Assembly: GCF_024449025.1 (NCBI RefSeq)
Contig: NZ_JAHLKM010000002.1
Location: forward strand, 287,905 to 351,904
DNA: 64,000 nt
DNA from: Natronomonas aquatica
Lineage (GTDB): Archaea; Halobacteriota; Halobacteria; Halobacteriales; Haloarculaceae
Direction: 5' to 3'
This document shows, in pieces, positions 1 to 10,133 of the stretch (its first letter is position 1; each line of letters opens with the position of its first letter). Under the pieces are notes generated by a model. The model did not search any database. It saw only the letters and a list, made by a program, of their open reading frames with translations, and was not told the DNA's origin. A program made the position numbers and the translations under genes.

Positions 1-706
1 GCGGGAGTTCGTCGGTCGCCCGTTCGAACTTGAACGACGCGTCGGGCTCCTCGAACTCGATCCGCGCGTGGGGGTTGACCACGGCGGTGTACTGAACGTA
101 GTTGTGGAGCTGCTTTCGCGCCCGCATGTTGCCCTCCATCTCCATCTCGATTCTGGTGCCGTGGGGGCGTTCCCACGTCGTTTCGGATTCGACGTCGATC
201 TCGGGTTCGTTCGTGTCCGTATCGATCGTGAGCTCGAAGTAGCGGGCCCCGTCGCCGTTCTCGGTCTTCGAAGTTATCTTGGCCGGCTTGCCCGAGGTGA
301 GTTGCGAGTACAGGACGGCCGCCGAAATGCCGATTCCTTGCTGTCCTCGCGTCTGTGCACGGGTGTGAAACCGAGAGCCGTACAGAAGCTTCCCGAAGAC
401 TTTCGGGACCTGTTCTTTCGTGATACCGGGGCCGTTGTCCTCGACGACGAGTCGGTAGTAGCCGCCGACCTCCTCGATCTCGATGTAGACGTCCGGAAGG
501 ATGCCGGCCTCTTCGGTCGCGTCGAGAGCGTTGTCGACGGCCTCCTTGACGGCCGTGACGAGCGCTTTGGCGTCGCTGTCGAAGCCGAGCATCTGTTTGT
601 TCTTCTCGAAGAACTCGGCGATGGAGATGGAGCGTTGGCTCTCGGCGAGCTCCTCGGCGATCGCTTCACCGCCGCCCTCCCCGAGTTGCGACTGAAACGA
701 GGTCAT
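1..706 (-). CDS. top6B: DNA topoisomerase VI subunit B, N-terminal part (runs off left edge)
   Basis: This is the ATPase subunit of the type IIB topoisomerase that relaxes and decatenates DNA together with Top6A. I translated it directly from the minus strand because no stop lies inside the window; 235 residues are present. The Bergerat (GHKL) fold is visible: a helix with EAVDNALDA near residues 55-63, VEDNGPGI near 88-95, a lid region around 110-120, and GQQGIG near 121-126. The start at 706 gives [10 protein letters not shown], typical of haloarchaeal Top6B. The gene is divergent from gyrB-gyrA, an arrangement common in haloarchaea; top6A would be expected further left. Nothing looks damaged; the truncation is only the window edge. 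Confidence 0.95.
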   Translation of the reverse strand, partial: MTSFQSQLGEGGGEAIAEELAESQRSISIAEFFEKNKQMLGFDSDAKALVTAVKEAVDNALDATEEAGILPDVYIEIEEVGGYYRLVVEDNGPGITKEQVPKVFGKLLYGSRFHTRAQTRGQQGIGISAAVLYSQLTSGKPAKITSKTENGDGARYFELTIDTDTNEPEIDVESETTWERPHGTRIEMEMEGNMRARKQLHNYVQYTAVVNPHARIEFEEPDASFKFERATDELP

Positions 707-925
707 CTACCGGGAGGTAAACCCCCCGGGACGTAAAACCCCGTCGGGACCACGGTGAAAGTAATCGTCCGCGTCTCCTCGCGGGTCGACACGAGCGCCT
801 CGTCGCCGCCATCGGAACCGGGATCGTCGTCGGCGGCTCGGCCGTTCACAGGCGTTTTCCCCGAACGAGCGCTTGAATCCCGTTTCCACGAACCAACTGG
901 ATTCTCGCCCGCGCGCGTGCGAGCC

Positions 926-931
926 ATTTAT
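926..931 (+). promoter_or_regulatory. TATA-like box upstream of gyrB
   Basis: ATTTAT in a GC-rich context, about 35 bp before the chosen gyrB ATG at 965. It would place transcription initiation close to the start codon with a very short leader. The divergent 258-bp spacer to top6B holds no other gene. Confidence 0.5.
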
Positions 932-964
932 CACCGTGGGGTTGCAAGCGGTTGTACGTATCAG

Positions 965-2884
965 ATGTCTCAGGATAACGAATACAGCGCCGGACAGATA
1001 CAGGTCCTGGAAGGGCTCGAAGCCGTCCAGAAGCGTCCGGCGATGTACGTCGGGTCGACGGACTCCCGTGGCCTCCATCATCTCGTCTACGAGGTCGTGG
1101 ACAACTCCATCGACGAAGCTCTCGCCGGATACTGTGACACCATCGAGGTCGTATTGAACGACGATGGATCCGTCACCGTCCGGGACGACGGCCGCGGGAT
1201 CCCGGTCGACACCCACGCGGAGTACGACCGCCCGGCCGTCGAGGTCATCATGACGGTGCTACACGCCGGCGGGAAGTTCGACAGCAAGTCCTATCAGGTC
1301 TCCGGCGGGCTCCACGGCGTCGGCGTCTCGGTCGTCAACGCCCTCTCGAAGTGGCTCGAGGTCGAGATCAGACGCGACGGGGCGGTCTGGCGTCACCGCT
1401 TCGATCACGGCCAGCCGGAGGGCGACCTCGAACGGGTTCAGGGGATCCCCTCCGACGAGGGAACCGGCACGGAGATCCGCTTTTGGCCCGACGGCGAGAT
1501 CTTCGATACCACGGCGTTCGATTACTCGACGCTCCGCGCGCGGCTCCGGGAGCTGGCCTTCCTCAACCCCGGCGTCGAGATCGCGATCCGCGACGAGCGA
1601 ACCGACGACGGGGAGACGACGACCTTCGAGTACGAGGGCGGGATCCGGGAGTTCGTCGCCTACCTCAACGAGACGCGGGATATCCTCCACGAGGACATCG
1701 TTTATTTCGAGAACGATGAAGACGACATCCACGTCGAGGTCGCCATGCAGGCGACGGCGGGCGTCCAGGGATCGATCCACGCTTTCGCAAACAACATCAA
1801 CACCCGGGAGGGCGGGACCCACCTGACCGGTTTCAAAACGGCGCTCACCCGGGTCGTCAACGATTACGCGACCGACAACGGCATGCTGTCGGATCTCGAC
1901 GGCACCCTGAAAGGCGAGGACATCCGCGAGGGGCTGACGGCCGTCATCTCGATCAAACACCCGGATCCGCAGTTCGAGGGCCAGACCAAGACGAAACTCG
2001 GCAACGGCGAGGTAAGAGGGATCGTCGAGGGGACCGTCCACGAGGAACTGTCGACGTACCTCGAGGAACACCCCGACACCGCCGAGGCGATCGTCTCCAA
2101 GGCCGTCGAGGCGGCGAAAGCACGCAAGGCAGCCAAGAAGGCCGAGGAGCTGACCCGCCGGAAATCCGCGCTCGAATCCACTTCCCTGCCCGGCAAACTC
2201 GCGGACTGTCAGAGCCAGGAGCCGGGGGACGCGGAACTGTTCATCACCGAAGGCGACAGCGCCGGCGGGAGCGCAAAGCAGGGTCGCAATCCCGAATTCC
2301 AGGCGATCCTCCCGATCCGCGGGAAGATCCTCAACGTCGAGAAACACCGCCTCGATCGCATCCTCGAGAACAACGAGATCCGAAACCTGATCACGGCGAT
2401 CGGGACCGGGATCGGCGAGGAGTTCGACATCGAGGACGCCCGGTATCACAAGGTCATCCTTCTGTGTGATGCCGACGTCGACGGTGCCCACATCAGAACG
2501 CTGCTTTTGACCTTCTTCTATCGGCATATGACCCCGCTTTTGGAGGCCGGCTACGTGTACGCCGCCCAGCCGCCCCTCTATCGGATCCGGTACAACGGCG
2601 AGACCTACGACGCGATGACCGACGCCGAACGCGACCGGATCGTAACGGAGGTCTGTGACGGCTCGCCCGATCAGGTCCAGCGGTTCAAGGGTCTCGGCGA
2701 GATGAATCCCGAACAGCTCTGGGCGACGACGATGGACCCCGAGAACCGCATCCTCAAGCAGATCACCGTCGAGGACGCGGCGGCGGCAGACCGGATGTTC
2801 AGCGTCCTGATGGGCGATGCCGTCGGCCCGCGAAAGCAGTTCATCAAAGAACACGCCGAAGATGCCGAGTGGATCGACATATGA
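965..2884 (+). CDS. gyrB: DNA gyrase subunit B
   Basis: ATPase subunit of the A2B2 gyrase that introduces negative supercoils; classical target of novobiocin in haloarchaea. The 639-residue product shows the GHKL ATPase motifs ([10 protein letters not shown] near 43-52, RDDGRGIPV near 72-80), a central transducer domain, and a TOPRIM domain with [14 protein letters not shown] starting near residue 424 and the metal-binding CDADVDGAH further on. The reading frame is open back to 755, but those 70 extra codons encode basic sequence unlike GyrB; the ATG at 965 gives the conserved [19 protein letters not shown] start and lies just after a TATA-like box. It overlaps gyrA by 4 nt (ATGA), so the two are translationally coupled. 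Confidence 0.97.
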   Translation: MSQDNEYSAGQIQVLEGLEAVQKRPAMYVGSTDSRGLHHLVYEVVDNSIDEALAGYCDTIEVVLNDDGSVTVRDDGRGIPVDTHAEYDRPAVEVIMTVLHAGGKFDSKSYQVSGGLHGVGVSVVNALSKWLEVEIRRDGAVWRHRFDHGQPEGDLERVQGIPSDEGTGTEIRFWPDGEIFDTTAFDYSTLRARLRELAFLNPGVEIAIRDERTDDGETTTFEYEGGIREFVAYLNETRDILHEDIVYFENDEDDIHVEVAMQATAGVQGSIHAFANNINTREGGTHLTGFKTALTRVVNDYATDNGMLSDLDGTLKGEDIREGLTAVISIKHPDPQFEGQTKTKLGNGEVRGIVEGTVHEELSTYLEEHPDTAEAIVSKAVEAAKARKAAKKAEELTRRKSALESTSLPGKLADCQSQEPGDAELFITEGDSAGGSAKQGRNPEFQAILPIRGKILNVEKHRLDRILENNEIRNLITAIGTGIGEEFDIEDARYHKVILLCDADVDGAHIRTLLLTFFYRHMTPLLEAGYVYAAQPPLYRIRYNGETYDAMTDAERDRIVTEVCDGSPDQVQRFKGLGEMNPEQLWATTMDPENRILKQITVEDAAAADRMFSVLMGDAVGPRKQFIKEHAEDAEWIDI

Positions 2885-5418
2885 GTTCGGACCTACCCGA
2901 AACCCCCGACGTTCCGGCCGAGAAGGTAGAGCCCGTCCGTATCGAGGACGAGATGGAGCAGTCCTACATCGATTACGCGATGAGCGTCATCGTCGGGCGC
3001 GCACTCCCCGACGCCCGTGACGGTCTCAAGCCCGTCCAGCGCCGCATCCTCTATGCGATGAACGAGATGGGAGTCTCCTCCCGGTCGGGCCACCGCAAGT
3101 CATCCTCAATCGTCGGCGAGACGATGGGGAACTACCACCCCCACGGCGATTCGGCCATCTACGACGCCCTCGCACGCATGGCACAGGATTTCTCGCTCCG
3201 GTATCCGCTCGTCGACGGTCAGGGGAACTTCGGCTCCGTCGACGGGGATCCGCCCGCGGCGATGCGGTACACCGAGACACGAATGGCGCCGATCGCCGAG
3301 GAACTGCTCGCGGACATCGAGAAGGATACCGTCGACTTCGGGAGCAACTACGACGACCGGCTGACCGAGCCAGAGGTGTTGCCGTCGCGGATCCCGAACC
3401 TGCTGGTCAACGGGGCCTCCGGAATCGCCGTCGGGATGTCGACCAACATCCCGCCGCATAACCTCGGGGAAACCGTCGACGCGGCGATCCATCTCGTCGA
3501 CAATCCCGACTGTTCCGTGGCCGATCTCATCGACACCCCGGACTCGAAGGGGTATATCAAGGGACCCGACTTCCCGACCGGAGCGAACATCGTCAACCGC
3601 GAAGGGATCTGGGACGCCTACACCGGGGGTCGCGGTCGGCTCCGCGTGCGGGCCGAGATCGAGACCGAATACACCGACCGCGGCGGTGACCGGCTCCTCA
3701 TCACGGAGCTACCGTATCAGGAGAACAAGGCACGACGGATCGAGCGGATCGCCGAGGACGTAAACGAGGGCAAGATCGAGGGGATCAGCGATATCCGCGA
3801 CGAATCCGACCGGAGCGGGATTCGGGTCGTCATCGAGTGCAAACGCGGCGCGAACGTCGACGTCGTGAAAAACCAGCTACTCGAGCACCACCTCGAGAAC
3901 ACGTTCTCGGTCATCTCGCTCGCGTTAGTCGACGACCAGCCCCGCGTTTTGAACCTGAAAGAGCTCCTTGAGCAGTTCGTCGCCCACCGGCGGACCGTCG
4001 TCAGGCGGCGATCGCAGTTCGAACTCGACGAGGCGAAAGACCGGGCGCACATCCTCGAGGGGCGGCTCGTCGCCCTCGATAACGTCGACGACGTCGTCGA
4101 GATCGTCCAAAACAGCGAGGACAGAGACGGGGCGATGGCGGGGCTACGGGAGGCGTACGACCTCACAGCGGAGCAGGCCGAACACATCGTCCGGATGCAG
4201 CTCGGGTCGCTCACTTCGATGGAAGCCGGCGAGATCGAAGCCGAGTACGGGGACGTCCAGGCGGAGATCGACCGGCTAGAGACGATTCTCGGGGACGAAA
4301 GCGAACTCTCGGAGGTCGTCAAGACGGAACTCCGCGAGATCAAAGGCGAGTACGACGACGACCGGCGGACGGAGGTCATCCAGGACGCCGGTTCGGTGAC
4401 GCGCGAGGATCTCATCGCCGAGGAGGACGTCGTCGTCGCCGTCTCCGAGTCCGACTACGTAAAACGGATGCCGCTCTCGGAGTTCGATCCCCAGCACCGC
4501 GGCGGCAAGGGGATCATCGGCGCCCGTCCGAAGGAGGGCGACCGGATCTCGACGGTCTTTACCGCCTCGACGCACGATTATCTGCTCTGCTTTACCAACC
4601 GGGGGCAGGTCTACCGGCTGAAGGTGTTCGAACTCCCCGAGATGGGTCGGACGGCCCGCGGGACGTCGGCGATCAACATCATCGATCTCGACGACGGCGA
4701 AGAGATCACCGCCGTCGTCAACACCGACGACATCGATTCGGGGCATCTCGCGATGGCGACGCGCCGCGGATACGTGAAACGGACCGCCGTCTCGGCGTTC
4801 GAGAACGTCCACTCCGGCGGGATCCGGGCGATCAGCCTCGAAGACGACGACTCGCTCGTCGACGTCGAGGTCACGTCCGGCGAGGGAGACCTCCTTCTCG
4901 GTACCCGAAACGGGATGACGATCCGCTTTGCCGAATCGGACGCCCGGCCGATGGGCCGGTCGGCGCGGGGCGTCAACGGGATCGACCTCGAGGGGGACGA
5001 TCGGGTCGCCGGACTCGTCGCCGCGGGGAGTGACGACGACCGGCGTGATCTGCTCACCGTGACGAAAAACGGGTACGGAAAGCGGACGCCGTTGTCGGAG
5101 TATCGCCGCCAATCCCGGTACGGGAAGGGACTCATCGACATCAAAACCGACGATCGAAACGGTCCGGTCTGTTCGATCAACGCGGTTTCCGGCGACGACG
5201 GGCTCGTCATTATGACCGAATCCGGACAGATAATGCGGACTCAGGTCGAGGAGGTCTCGACTGTCGGACGAAACACCAAGGGCGTCGTCGTCATGCGGCT
5301 AGACGAGACCGACCGCGTGGCCGGCGTGGACGTCGTCGACAACACCGACTCCGAGGGGGACGTCGACGCCGCTGCTGATACCGACGACGACAACGACAAC
5401 GACGACGACGGCCAGTAG
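2881..5418 (+). CDS. gyrA: DNA gyrase subunit A
   Basis: DNA-cleaving subunit of gyrase. The 845-residue protein has the winged-helix/tower breakage-reunion half with the catalytic tyrosine in AAMRYTE (Tyr130) and the quinolone-determining region just before it. The C-terminal beta-pinwheel contains a GyrA box of the form QHRGGKG, the hallmark of DNA wrapping by true gyrase rather than topoisomerase IV. A long coiled-coil connector lies between. The C-terminus ends in an Asp/Asn-rich tail of about 25 residues, a halophilic or regulatory extension. The start at 2881 overlaps the gyrB stop by ATGA; an upstream in-frame ATG at 2869 lies inside gyrB and is less likely. Confidence 0.97.
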   Translation: MSSDLPETPDVPAEKVEPVRIEDEMEQSYIDYAMSVIVGRALPDARDGLKPVQRRILYAMNEMGVSSRSGHRKSSSIVGETMGNYHPHGDSAIYDALARMAQDFSLRYPLVDGQGNFGSVDGDPPAAMRYTETRMAPIAEELLADIEKDTVDFGSNYDDRLTEPEVLPSRIPNLLVNGASGIAVGMSTNIPPHNLGETVDAAIHLVDNPDCSVADLIDTPDSKGYIKGPDFPTGANIVNREGIWDAYTGGRGRLRVRAEIETEYTDRGGDRLLITELPYQENKARRIERIAEDVNEGKIEGISDIRDESDRSGIRVVIECKRGANVDVVKNQLLEHHLENTFSVISLALVDDQPRVLNLKELLEQFVAHRRTVVRRRSQFELDEAKDRAHILEGRLVALDNVDDVVEIVQNSEDRDGAMAGLREAYDLTAEQAEHIVRMQLGSLTSMEAGEIEAEYGDVQAEIDRLETILGDESELSEVVKTELREIKGEYDDDRRTEVIQDAGSVTREDLIAEEDVVVAVSESDYVKRMPLSEFDPQHRGGKGIIGARPKEGDRISTVFTASTHDYLLCFTNRGQVYRLKVFELPEMGRTARGTSAINIIDLDDGEEITAVVNTDDIDSGHLAMATRRGYVKRTAVSAFENVHSGGIRAISLEDDDSLVDVEVTSGEGDLLLGTRNGMTIRFAESDARPMGRSARGVNGIDLEGDDRVAGLVAAGSDDDRRDLLTVTKNGYGKRTPLSEYRRQSRYGKGLIDIKTDDRNGPVCSINAVSGDDGLVIMTESGQIMRTQVEEVSTVGRNTKGVVVMRLDETDRVAGVDVVDNTDSEGDVDAAADTDDDNDNDDDGQ

Positions 5419-5512
5419 CGATCGGCGGCTCCGGTTGGCCACGCGATGGTTCTTCCGTCCGTCTCGTGGGTAACCGGTTCCTCGGAGTCTCCTCGGTCCC
5501 ACCACCGTCGCC

Positions 5513-5518
5513 TTTAAG
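5513..5518 (+). promoter_or_regulatory. TATA-like box for the winged-helix regulator
   Basis: TTTAAG centred about 28 bp before the ATG at 5543, the spacing expected for a leaderless archaeal transcript starting at or next to the start codon. Confidence 0.55.
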
Positions 5519-5542
5519 TCTGAAAGTACCGAAGTGTCGTTC

Positions 5543-6082
5543 ATGTCATCGATCGAACTTACGCCCAGCCAAAAAACGATCCTCCAGGAACTTATCAACC
5601 TGTTTCGGGAGTCCGAGAGCGCGGTCAAAGGCGAGGACATCGCCGAGAACGTCGACCGGAACCCGGGGACGATCCGAAACCAGATGCAGAGCCTCAAGGC
5701 GCTCCAGCTCGTCGAGGGAGTTCCCGGTCCGAAGGGCGGATACAAGCCGACGGCGACGGCCTACGACGCGCTCAAGATTCAGGAGATGGATCAGGCGGCT
5801 GACGTCCCGTTCCGCCACAAAAAAGAACTCATAGAGGGCGCGAACGTCCAGGAGATCGACCTGACAAGCGTTCACCATCCAGAGCTCTGTCGGGCGGAAA
5901 TCAAACTCCAGGGTTCGATCGCCGAGTTCGAGGAGAACGACAAGATAAGCGTCGGCCCGACGCCGCTGTCGAGACTGCTGATCGAGGGGAAACTCGAAGG
6001 AAAGGACGACACCAACAACAGTCTCATCCTCACTATCGACAACATGGCCGCGCCGGCGGGCGAGGAGAACCCGTCCCACTGA
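5543..6082 (+). CDS. Winged helix-turn-helix transcriptional regulator (Rrf2/TrmB-like)
   Basis: Probable DNA-binding regulator of 179 residues, a type conserved across haloarchaea. Residues 5-70 form a winged helix: a helix reading TPSQKTILQELINLF, a recognition region NPGTIRNQMQSLKALQLVEG, and a glycine-rich wing GPKGGYKPT. The C-terminal half (EIDLTSVHHPELCRAEIKLQG and beyond) looks like a small beta-rich domain; its single Cys is not part of a visible Fe-S motif, so Fe-S binding as in IscR is not supported. The ATG at 5543 fits the TATA box better than the GTG at 5534. The genes it controls are unknown; gyrA upstream ends 124 nt away and the flavoprotein gene follows in the same direction. 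Confidence 0.75.
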   Translation: MSSIELTPSQKTILQELINLFRESESAVKGEDIAENVDRNPGTIRNQMQSLKALQLVEGVPGPKGGYKPTATAYDALKIQEMDQAADVPFRHKKELIEGANVQEIDLTSVHHPELCRAEIKLQGSIAEFEENDKISVGPTPLSRLLIEGKLEGKDDTNNSLILTIDNMAAPAGEENPSH

Positions 6083-6163
6083 GCGGCACGACCGACGGGA
6101 AGTCAGCCGCCTCAGCGGCTCCGTTTCAATAGGTTTGTATCCGGTGACATCCAACAGGAGGAC

Positions 6164-7330
6164 ATGACAGAAGATGTTGTCGTGCTCGGTTCGGGATACG
6201 CCGGCACCGGCGCAATAAAACGGCTCGAATCGGAACTCGACGACGAGGCGGATCTGACCTGGGTCTCGGACGTAGATCACCATCTCGTCTTACACGAATC
6301 CCATCGCTGCATCCGTGATCCGGATATCAAAGACAAGGTTACCTTCGACGTGTCGACGATCAAGTCCCCGTCGACACGTTTCATCGAGGCGCGGGTCGAA
6401 TCGGTCGACACCGACGAGTGCGTGGTCACCCTCGAGGACGACTCGACCGTCGAATACGATTATCTGCTCGTGGGGTTCGGTTCACAGACAGCCTTCTTCG
6501 GGATCGACGGCCTCAAGGAACACTCGTTGACGCTGAAATCGCTCGCTGACGTTCTCGAGATCCACGAGGTAGTCACCCAGGCTGCACGTGAGGCGTCCCG
6601 AAACGACCCCGCTCAGGTGATCGTCGGCGGCGCCGGCCTCTCGGGGATCCAGTCGGCCGGCGAGATCGCCGAGTTCCGGGACAAACACCGGGCACCGATC
6701 GACATCCACCTCGTCGAGGGGCTCGAGAACGTCTTCCCGAACAACGACCCCGTCGTGCAGGCAAAGCTGCGAAAACTACTCGAGACAAAGGACATCGAGA
6801 TCCACACCGGCGAGTTCATCGGCGAGGTCGATGACGAGGTGGTTTACGTCGGCGACGAGAAAGAACTCGAGTACGACGTGCTGCTTTGGACCGGCGGGAT
6901 CACTGGTCAGGACGCGGCCGAAACCATCGACGTCGAGAAAGACGAACGGAACAACCGGATCGAGGCCGCTTCGGACTTCCAGACGTCCGACGAGCGCGTC
7001 TTCTCGATCGGCGACGCCGCGCTCGTCGATCAACCCGGCCAGGACCAGCCTGCCCCGCCGACCGCACAGGCCGCCTGGCAGGCCGCCGAGGTCGCCGGCG
7101 AGAACATCGCCCGCAGCATTCGAGGCCAGCCGCTACAGGAGTGGGAGCACGACGACAAAGGGACGCTCATCTCCGTCGGCAACAAGGCTGTCGCCCACGA
7201 CGTCAAGGGCGTCCCGATCAATACCTTCGGCGGTCCGGCCGCCAAGATGCTGAAGAAGACGGTCGCGGCACGCTGGATCAACACGGTCACCGGTGTCGGT
7301 GACGCCGCGAAAGCGTTCCCCGACATGTAG
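6164..7330 (+). CDS. FAD-dependent NADH dehydrogenase-like oxidoreductase (NDH-2 type)
   Basis: Two-dinucleotide-binding-fold flavoprotein of 388 residues, probably a single-subunit type II NADH dehydrogenase passing electrons from NAD(P)H to quinone. The N-terminal FAD motif reads VVLGSGYAGTGAIKRL; the second Rossmann motif is VIVGGAGLSGIQSAGEIAE near residue 150; the FAD ribityl-binding region is FSIGDAALVDQ near 285. A short C-terminal region could contact the membrane, but there is no transmembrane helix. No CxxC or catalytic-Cys pattern typical of sulfide:quinone oxidoreductase stands out, so NDH-2 is the better call. The exact electron acceptor cannot be read from sequence. Confidence 0.8.
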   Translation: MTEDVVVLGSGYAGTGAIKRLESELDDEADLTWVSDVDHHLVLHESHRCIRDPDIKDKVTFDVSTIKSPSTRFIEARVESVDTDECVVTLEDDSTVEYDYLLVGFGSQTAFFGIDGLKEHSLTLKSLADVLEIHEVVTQAAREASRNDPAQVIVGGAGLSGIQSAGEIAEFRDKHRAPIDIHLVEGLENVFPNNDPVVQAKLRKLLETKDIEIHTGEFIGEVDDEVVYVGDEKELEYDVLLWTGGITGQDAAETIDVEKDERNNRIEAASDFQTSDERVFSIGDAALVDQPGQDQPAPPTAQAAWQAAEVAGENIARSIRGQPLQEWEHDDKGTLISVGNKAVAHDVKGVPINTFGGPAAKMLKKTVAARWINTVTGVGDAAKAFPDM

Positions 7331-7348
7331 TGTCGGGCACTCCCCGCT

Positions 7349-8179
7349 TTACTCCGGGTCCGGGAGCGATAGACCGGCGTGCCACCGATCGACGCCGGCC
7401 TCGGCTTTGATCCGGTCCATCCGGGTAAGCAGCGCCGCCGCGAGCGACGCCGTTTCGGCCGCCTTCCGCTGGCCTTCGGTCCGGAATTCCCCCGTCACGC
7501 GGTTGGCGTACACCGTACACACGGCTCCCGCCCGGAGCCCGTAGAGGCTCGCGAGCGTCAGGATCGAACTCGCCTCCATCTCGAAGTTGAGGACGCCGGC
7601 CGACCGGAGCTCCTCGAGCCGTTCTGTCGCCCCGGCCGCTCGGAAACCCCCGAACCCCGGGCGTGCCTGGCCCGCGTAGAACGAATCCGTAGAGCACGTA
7701 ACCCCGAGATGATACTGGTGATCGAGCCGTTCGGCCGCGGTTACGAGTGCAGTGACGACCTCCTCGTGGGCGATTGCCGGATACGACCTGCGGACGTATT
7801 CGTCGCTCGTCCCCTCCTGTCGGACCGCGCCGGTCGTGATGACGAGATCGCCGACTTCGACGCCCTCCTGTATCGTGCCACAGGAGCCGACCCGGAGGAA
7901 CGACTCGGCGCCGATCCGGGCCAGCTCTTCGACCGCGATCGCGGCCGAGGGCGAGCCGATCCCGGTGGAGGTGACGGCGATCGGTTCGCCGCCGTACTCG
8001 CCGGCCAGCGTCCGGTACTCACGGTGGTCGGCGAGTTGCTCGGAACGGTCCCAACACTCCGCGATTATATCGACGCGGTCCGGATCACCGGGCAGCAGGA
8101 CCGGACCGTCGATGTCCCCCTCGCGGAGTTCGAGGTGGTACTGTTCGCCGTCGTTCGGGGCGTCGCTTTCGTCGGTCAT
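7349..8179 (-). CDS. udp: Uridine phosphorylase
   Basis: Nucleoside phosphorylase I family, 276 residues: uridine + Pi to uracil + ribose-1-phosphate in pyrimidine salvage. Family features include LLPGDPDRVD near residues 28-37, TSTGIGSPSAAIAVEEL, the phosphate-binding RVGSCGTIQ, and the ribose/base-binding NFEMEAS. The frame stays open upstream to 8314 but that part lies inside cdd; the start at 8179 (MTDESDAPND) overlaps cdd by 4 nt and leaves a protein of normal family length. It is co-directional with and downstream of cytidine deaminase, so the pair turns cytidine into uracil. A purine or 5'-methylthioadenosine substrate is possible but less likely given this partner. Confidence 0.88.
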   Translation of the reverse strand: MTDESDAPNDGEQYHLELREGDIDGPVLLPGDPDRVDIIAECWDRSEQLADHREYRTLAGEYGGEPIAVTSTGIGSPSAAIAVEELARIGAESFLRVGSCGTIQEGVEVGDLVITTGAVRQEGTSDEYVRRSYPAIAHEEVVTALVTAAERLDHQYHLGVTCSTDSFYAGQARPGFGGFRAAGATERLEELRSAGVLNFEMEASSILTLASLYGLRAGAVCTVYANRVTGEFRTEGQRKAAETASLAAALLTRMDRIKAEAGVDRWHAGLSLPDPE

Positions 8180-8568
8180 TCGAGGTGCCCGCCGGTAATC
8201 GTGTTCGGGAGCAGCTCCCCGAGCGTGTACTCGGCCGTCGTGTCCTTCTCGTCGCAGATCACCCGGAGTTCCGGCGCACAGAACTCCGATAGCGACTGTC
8301 GGCACATACCACACGGCGTGACCCCGTCGCGGCGACCAGAGCTGACGGCGATCCGCTCGAACGACCGATGGCCCTCCTCGATCGCCTTCGAGATCGCCAG
8401 TTCCTCGGCGTGGACGCTGTTGGAGTAGTTCGCGTTCTCAATATTACTGCCGGTGAACACGGTTCCGTCGGCCGTTTCGATCGCGGCGCCGACGGAGTAC
8501 TCCGAGTACGGCGCGTAGGACCGTTCGACCGCCTTCCGAGCGACCGCGAGCAGATCCTCGTCCTCCAT
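8176..8568 (-). CDS. cdd: Cytidine deaminase
   Basis: Zinc enzyme of 130 residues deaminating cytidine/deoxycytidine to uridine/deoxyuridine. It shows the active-site signature HAEE (proton-shuttling Glu) and the Zn ligands in PCGMCRQ, with the substrate-contacting NIENANYSN upstream. The length is that of small homotetrameric Cdd. It overlaps udp by 4 nt (same strand), giving a two-gene pyrimidine-salvage operon. Confidence 0.93.
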   Translation of the reverse strand: MEDEDLLAVARKAVERSYAPYSEYSVGAAIETADGTVFTGSNIENANYSNSVHAEELAISKAIEEGHRSFERIAVSSGRRDGVTPCGMCRQSLSEFCAPELRVICDEKDTTAEYTLGELLPNTITGGHLE

Positions 8569-8613
8569 ACCCGCATCTCGGTACCGGCCGGCAAATATCT
8601 GCCCCCGGCGGGA

Positions 8614-9966
8614 CTACGCGTCCTCGATCGCGCCTTCGACGACCTCGATGACGGCTTCGATCAGTTTCTCGACCGTCTCGCTTTCGGCGTAGATACGGAC
8701 GTAGGGTTCGGTTCCGCTCGGCCGGACGAGTACCCACGCCCCGTCCGGAAACGTCAGCCGGACACCGTACTCCGTCTCGGTGTCGGCCGCCGGAAACGCC
8801 TCCGGGAGCCGCGCCGTCAGAAGCGACATGGCCGGTCGCTTCCGGTCGTCCGGACAGTCGACGCTCACCTTTCGATAGGGGCGCTCTCGAACGGGCGCCC
8901 GGAGATCCGAAAGCCCCCGATCGGCGGCCAGGGCGCCGACGACGCCCGCGCTGATCGTCGCGTCGATCCAGGGGCCAAAGTGGGGGTGGATGTGTTTCCA
9001 CGGCTCGGCGGCGAAGACGATCTCCGTGCCGTCGTCGCGTTCGTCTTCGATGGCCGCCATTCCTTCGTGGAGTCCACCGAGGTGGGTCCGTTCGACCCGT
9101 CCGCCGGCCGCTTTGACCCGATCGTCGATCCGGCCGGAGGCGTTCGGTGTCGTCACGACGACCGGGTCGGCGGCGTCGCTCGTTTCCGTGTAGTGTTCAG
9201 CGACGATCGCGAGGACAGTATCTTCGTGGACGACCTCGCCCTCGGCGTCGATCACGACGATCCGGTCGCCGTCCCCATCGTGTCCGAGGCCGAGATCGAA
9301 CGGCCCGTCGGCGACGAACGCCCGGAGGTCGGCGAGGCTTTCGGCGGTCGGCTTCGAGGTCCGCCCCGGGAAGTGGCCGTCGATGCTGGCGTTGAGCGTC
9401 GTAACGGTCGCCCCGAGCTCACGGAGTACGCCCGGCGTCGCGAGACTCGACGTTCCGTTCCCGCAGTCGACAGCGGCACGGATCCCGTCACAGTCCCCGA
9501 TCTCCTCGCCGACGTACTCGACGGCGGCGGCACGGTACGCCTCGATCACGTCAGCGCGGGTCCGGGATCCCCACTGGTCCCACCCGACCGGCCCCTGTTC
9601 GGATTCGATGCGCGATTCGATCCGGCGTTCGGCCTCCCGGTCGTACTCGACCCCATCGACGAAGAACTTGAGCCCGTTGTCCGCGGGCGGATTGTGACTC
9701 GCCGTCACCATGACCCCGCGACGCCCGCGGCTCGCGTAGGCGAGCGCCGGCGTCGTGACCTCACCGAGTCTGATCACGTCAACGCCGCCGCTCAACAGCC
9801 CGGCTTCGAGGGCTGCGGCGAGCGCCTGACCGGTCTCGCGGCCGTCCCGGCCGACGACGAACTTCGATCCGTCCTCGGCGGCCGCTCGGCCGAGCCTCAA
9901 CGCGAGCGACGGCGGTACTTCCGTCCGTGCAGCCCCACGGATACCGGCGGTTCCGAACAGCTCCAT
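8614..9966 (-). CDS. Phosphoglucomutase/phosphomannomutase family (GlmM-like)
   Basis: Alpha-D-phosphohexomutase of 450 residues interconverting hexose-1- and -6-phosphates; probable roles are sugar-nucleotide supply for glycosylation. Domain 1 contains the phosphoserine loop TASHNP, the metal-binding loop is DGDGDR (GHDGDGDRIVVID), the sugar-binding loop is in EPWKHIHPHFGPWID, and the phosphate-binding RPSGTEPYVRIY is near the C-terminus. The start at 9966 gives MELFGTAGIRG, the canonical first strand; the upstream-open frame contributes no family sequence. Substrate (glucosamine, mannose or glucose) is not decidable; the opening GTAGIRG is seen in GlmM-like archaeal members. Confidence 0.88.
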   Translation of the reverse strand: MELFGTAGIRGAARTEVPPSLALRLGRAAAEDGSKFVVGRDGRETGQALAAALEAGLLSGGVDVIRLGEVTTPALAYASRGRRGVMVTASHNPPADNGLKFFVDGVEYDREAERRIESRIESEQGPVGWDQWGSRTRADVIEAYRAAAVEYVGEEIGDCDGIRAAVDCGNGTSSLATPGVLRELGATVTTLNASIDGHFPGRTSKPTAESLADLRAFVADGPFDLGLGHDGDGDRIVVIDAEGEVVHEDTVLAIVAEHYTETSDAADPVVVTTPNASGRIDDRVKAAGGRVERTHLGGLHEGMAAIEDERDDGTEIVFAAEPWKHIHPHFGPWIDATISAGVVGALAADRGLSDLRAPVRERPYRKVSVDCPDDRKRPAMSLLTARLPEAFPAADTETEYGVRLTFPDGAWVLVRPSGTEPYVRIYAESETVEKLIEAVIEVVEGAIEDA

Positions 9967-9989
9967 GCCGGACGTTCGGCGACAAAGTA

Positions 9990-9997
9990 CATTAAAC
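9990..9997 (-). promoter_or_regulatory. TATA-like box for the phosphohexomutase gene
   Basis: GTTTAATG on the minus strand, centred about 27 bp before the start at 9966, consistent with a leaderless transcript. Confidence 0.5.
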
Positions 9998-10034
9998 GGC
10001 CGTATGCGAACAGACAGCGTTTCAGGAACGTCCT

Positions 10035-10075
10035 CGACAGCCCACACGCTGTACTCCCGCCCCGATGGGCTGTCG
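10035..10075. ncRNA. Perfect 10-bp hairpin near a TATA-like element; candidate small RNA or leader
   Basis: CGACAGCCCA (10035-10044) and TGGGCTGTCG (10066-10075) are exact reverse complements separated by 21 nt. A strong TATA-like element (TATATAAA, 10115-10122) lies 40 bp to the right; read on the minus strand it would start an RNA near 10090 that contains the hairpin and could end at or extend into the phosphohexomutase mRNA. It contains no substantial ORF. It could instead be an operator or a terminator. Nothing identifies it as a known RNA family. Confidence 0.3.
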
Positions 10076-10114
10076 GCGGGTGTCTACGTCATGGGTCGTC
10101 TGGTCCCGTGCTCG

Positions 10115-10122
10115 TATATAAA
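10115..10122 (-). promoter_or_regulatory. TATATAAA element downstream of the RecA-like gene
   Basis: An AT-only octamer in a region above 60% GC. On the minus strand (TTTATATA) it could drive an RNA across the hairpin at 10035-10075; on the plus strand it would point antisense into the RecA-like gene. Confidence 0.4.
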
Positions 10123-10133
10123 CCGCCGGCCGA

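Noticed and set aside
755..964. 70-codon N-terminal extension of gyrB
   Set aside because: Not GyrB-like, crosses the promoter; conserved MSQ-start at 965.
1259..2854. 531-codon minus-strand frame opposite gyrB
   Set aside because: Mirror of the gyrB reading frame; no domain visible and gyrB is certain.
6156..6161. AGGAGG before the flavoprotein gene as Shine-Dalgarno
   Set aside because: Only 2 nt from the ATG, too close for normal use; may be chance.
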